6,549 nt of DNA from an uncultured Selenomonadaceae bacterium (GTDB taxonomy: Bacteria; Bacillota; Negativicutes; Selenomonadales; Selenomonadaceae), in the NCBI GenBank assembly GCA_905233325.1, contig CAJODU010000089.1, forward strand, positions 1-6,549, read 5' to 3'. How positions within the stretch are numbered: the first letter of the stretch is position 1; every line of letters begins with the position of its first letter. A model generated the notes under the pieces. The model made no database searches and was not told the origin of the DNA. It saw only the letters and a list, made by a program, of their open reading frames with translations. Shown in pieces: positions 4,828-6,549 of the stretch. The translations under genes and the position numbers were made by a program.

Positions 4828-6549
4828 TTAACTGCGGAGGGTTGCATTGAATTGTTTCTCGACAGTAGAGAGTATCTTTGCAAAGGCCTCGTCAGCTTCA
4901 GCGTCCGTCAGAGTGCGGTCGTTCGATTGGAACTTGATATTAAATGCCAGACTCTTCTTGTCAGCGTCGATTCTCTCACCGGTGTAGACATCAAACAGAG
5001 TTACCCTATCAAAAAATTTGCCGCCGTTCTTGGTGATGGTCTTCTCGACTTCCCCCGCCGCGATTGATCTATCAACAAGGACAGCGAGATCACGGCTGAT
5101 AGCAGGATACTTCGGAAGTTGCTCATAGTGGAAGGCTTTGGCGGTATATTTGAGAAGGGTTGCCACATCTGCTTCAAAGACATAGATTTTCTTTGGAATG
5201 TCGAAGGCGTTGGTGATGGCGGGGTGAAGTTCCCCAACTGTTGCAAGAATATCCTTGCCCTTCTTGAAGACGGCAGTTTTACCGGGGTGCATTGCAAAAT
5301 GCTCACCAACCTCAACGGTGTACTTTTCGATAGAGAGCTGATTGAAAAGTTCCTCAACGATACCCTTCATATCATAGAAGTCAACTTCACCATTTCCTTG
5401 ATTCCACCCCTTAGGATCGCGTCTGCCCATAATCAGACCGGCAAGTTTGAGCATTTCGACAGGCTGTTCAGTGATAGGCAGGGCTTTAGGATAGAATACC
5501 GGCGCGATCTCAAAGAGTTTAATATCTTCATTCTTGCGGCTGTAGTTCCTCGCGGCATTTTCCATGATACTTGACAGCAGATTAGTCCTGAGGAGAGGGT
5601 AGTCGTCCGTCAAAGGATTCATAATCGGCACTGCCTTGCGGAGGTCGCTGTCTTGTGGAATGTTCATCTTGTCGAACATGGTAGGATTAGTGAAACTGAA
5701 GGAGAGTTCCTCATTCATTCCGAGACTCACCAGCACGGATTTAATCTTATCAACGAAGTTTTGCATATCACTCTGATGACCTTGTGAAGTCTCACCAATC
5801 GGCAGAGTTGAGGGAATTTTATCAAAGCCTATGATTCTTGCAACTTCCTCGGACAAATCTTCCCACATAGTCACATCATTGCGCCAGTGGGGAACTTTTG
5901 CGGAATATATATCACCTTTGCTGCTGACCTCAAAGCCGAGTTTAGTCAATATATCTACAATTTCAGAAATTTTAACGTTTGTGCCAAGTCTTGAGTTGAT
6001 CTGCTCAGGTGTAAAGTCAACGACAACTTCAGACTTTGGTGAAGGATAAACATCAACAACGCCCTTGCAGACAGTGCAAGCTCCCATATCTTGAAGGAGC
6101 TGCGCCGCTCTGTCAAGTGCTCTGATAGTTTGAGTCTCGTCAACACCGCGCTCAAATCTGCCGGACGCCTCAGAATGAAGACCCACTGCTCTGGAAGTGC
6201 GGCGGATTGAGGCACTGTTAAAGCTCGCCGCCTCAAGGACAACCGTTTTAGTCTTTTCCGTGATCTCCGTTTCAAAACCACCCATAACACCGGCAAGACC
6301 CGCCGCCTTCTCTGCATCTGCAATAACCAGCTCACCGCCCTTGGCAAGCCTGTTGGAATCGTCGAGGGTGTGGAGCTGCTCACCTTCGACGGCACGGCGG
6401 GCATTGAGGACGTGACCGGCAACTTCATCGTAATCATAGGCGTGCATAGGCTGACCGAGTTCAACCATAACAAAGTTAGTCACATCGACGACGTTGTTGA
6501 TTGCTCTGATACCCGCCCCTTGAAGTCTCTGCTGCATCCACTCAGGTGA
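4828..6549 (-). CDS. pheT: Phenylalanine-tRNA ligase beta subunit, N-terminus outside the window
   Basis: PheT is the beta subunit of the (alpha-beta)2 enzyme that charges tRNA-Phe; it holds the editing site and binds tRNA. The frame is open through the right edge: the codons before the internal ATG at 6537 read SPEW, matching the family's usual SPEWMQQRL run, so that ATG is not the start. About 573 residues are visible out of a typical 800, so the N-terminal tRNA-binding domain and part of the B3/B4 editing region are missing. Numbering from the ATG at 6537: the rest of B3/B4 (NNVVDVTNFVMVELGQPMHAYD, 14-35, and HSEASGRFERG, 121-131), a B5 domain (about 170-245, with VPHWRNDV), the catalytic-like core module (about 255-470), and a C-terminal FDX-ACB anticodon-binding domain (476-569, starting KYPAISRDLAVLVD). 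No frame damage is seen. ribH follows on the same strand. Confidence 0.96.
   Translation of the reverse strand, partial: SPEWMQQRLQGAGIRAINNVVDVTNFVMVELGQPMHAYDYDEVAGHVLNARRAVEGEQLHTLDDSNRLAKGGELVIADAEKAAGLAGVMGGFETEITEKTKTVVLEAASFNSASIRRTSRAVGLHSEASGRFERGVDETQTIRALDRAAQLLQDMGACTVCKGVVDVYPSPKSEVVVDFTPEQINSRLGTNVKISEIVDILTKLGFEVSSKGDIYSAKVPHWRNDVTMWEDLSEEVARIIGFDKIPSTLPIGETSQGHQSDMQNFVDKIKSVLVSLGMNEELSFSFTNPTMFDKMNIPQDSDLRKAVPIMNPLTDDYPLLRTNLLSSIMENAARNYSRKNEDIKLFEIAPVFYPKALPITEQPVEMLKLAGLIMGRRDPKGWNQGNGEVDFYDMKGIVEELFNQLSIEKYTVEVGEHFAMHPGKTAVFKKGKDILATVGELHPAITNAFDIPKKIYVFEADVATLLKYTAKAFHYEQLPKYPAISRDLAVLVDRSIAAGEVEKTITKNGGKFFDRVTLFDVYTGERIDADKKSLAFNIKFQSNDRTLTDAEADEAFAKILSTVEKQFNATLRS

Noticed and set aside
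4806..4843. Direct repeat GCGGAGGGTT (4806-4815 and 4834-4843) as an attachment site or mobile-element footprint
   Set aside because: At ten bases, with one copy inside the pheT coding end and no integrase or inserted gene between, it gives no support for insertion. It may only offer an alternative pairing partner for the terminator arm.
4651..5067. 138-codon open frame on the plus strand across ribH, the gap and pheT
   Set aside because: It crosses two confident genes on the other strand and the T-run of the terminator at 4796-4823, and its translation shows no family resemblance.
5119..5574. 151-codon open frame on the plus strand inside pheT
   Set aside because: It is antisense to well-conserved pheT sequence, has no recognisable protein features, and no promoter was noticed for it.
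1..6549. CRISPR array, tRNA or rRNA gene, insertion sequence, or defence/toxin system
   Set aside because: I found no regularly spaced repeats, tRNA-like folds, transposase motifs or nuclease/toxin motifs on either strand; apart from the left-edge fragment and the 98-aa gene, the coding content is ordinary housekeeping genes.

Overview
The window looks like a chromosomal housekeeping segment of a low-to-moderate GC Bacillota-type bacterium. The evidence is purine-rich Shine-Dalgarno sites (GAGGTGG, GGGAGG, GAGGAGGG), TTG and GTG starts, consensus sigma-A promoters with 17-bp spacers, intrinsic terminators, and the gene order rph - rdgB - YfcE-type phosphodiesterase, which matches rph-ysnA-ysnB of Bacillus subtilis. 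A Negativicutes-like host is my best guess from protein flavour, but that is an inference and is not proven here. Both window edges cut through open frames, so this may be a whole metagenomic contig.

Layout from left to right. (1) Positions 1-~250, minus strand: a piece of a Gly/Val/Asn-rich surface or adhesin-like repeat protein, open to the left edge. (2) ~246-1412, minus: the N-terminal two-thirds of an FtsI/SpoVD-type class B penicillin-binding protein with its own promoter. It breaks abruptly at about position 250, where adhesin-like sequence begins in another frame. (3) 1548-3437, minus: an apparent three-gene operon rph - rdgB - YfcE-family phosphodiesterase, with a consensus promoter in front and an intrinsic terminator behind. 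(4) 3642-3938, plus: an unrecognised 98-aa protein, divergent from rph, with its own promoter and terminator. (5) 4017-4244, plus: a lone hypC (hydrogenase maturation chaperone) with a TTG start just after that terminator. (6) 4246-4770, minus: ribH (lumazine synthase), tail to tail with hypC with one base between them. (7) 4828-6549, minus: pheT (phenylalanyl-tRNA synthetase beta), lacking its N-terminus because it runs off the right edge. ribH has no promoter or terminator of its own in the gap and is probably co-transcribed with pheT.

The genes do not form one pathway. They cover RNA and nucleotide-pool quality control (rph, rdgB), translation (pheT), riboflavin synthesis (ribH), NiFe-hydrogenase maturation (hypC) and cell-wall synthesis (the penicillin-binding protein). 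I see no defence system, mobile element, CRISPR array, tRNA or rRNA. The strongest anomaly is the out-of-frame ftsI/adhesin junction about 250 nt from the left edge, most simply explained as a contig-end chimera. The next most interesting is the hypC/ribH arrangement, in which the only visible intrinsic terminators lie beyond the partner gene, so the two transcripts may overlap completely.
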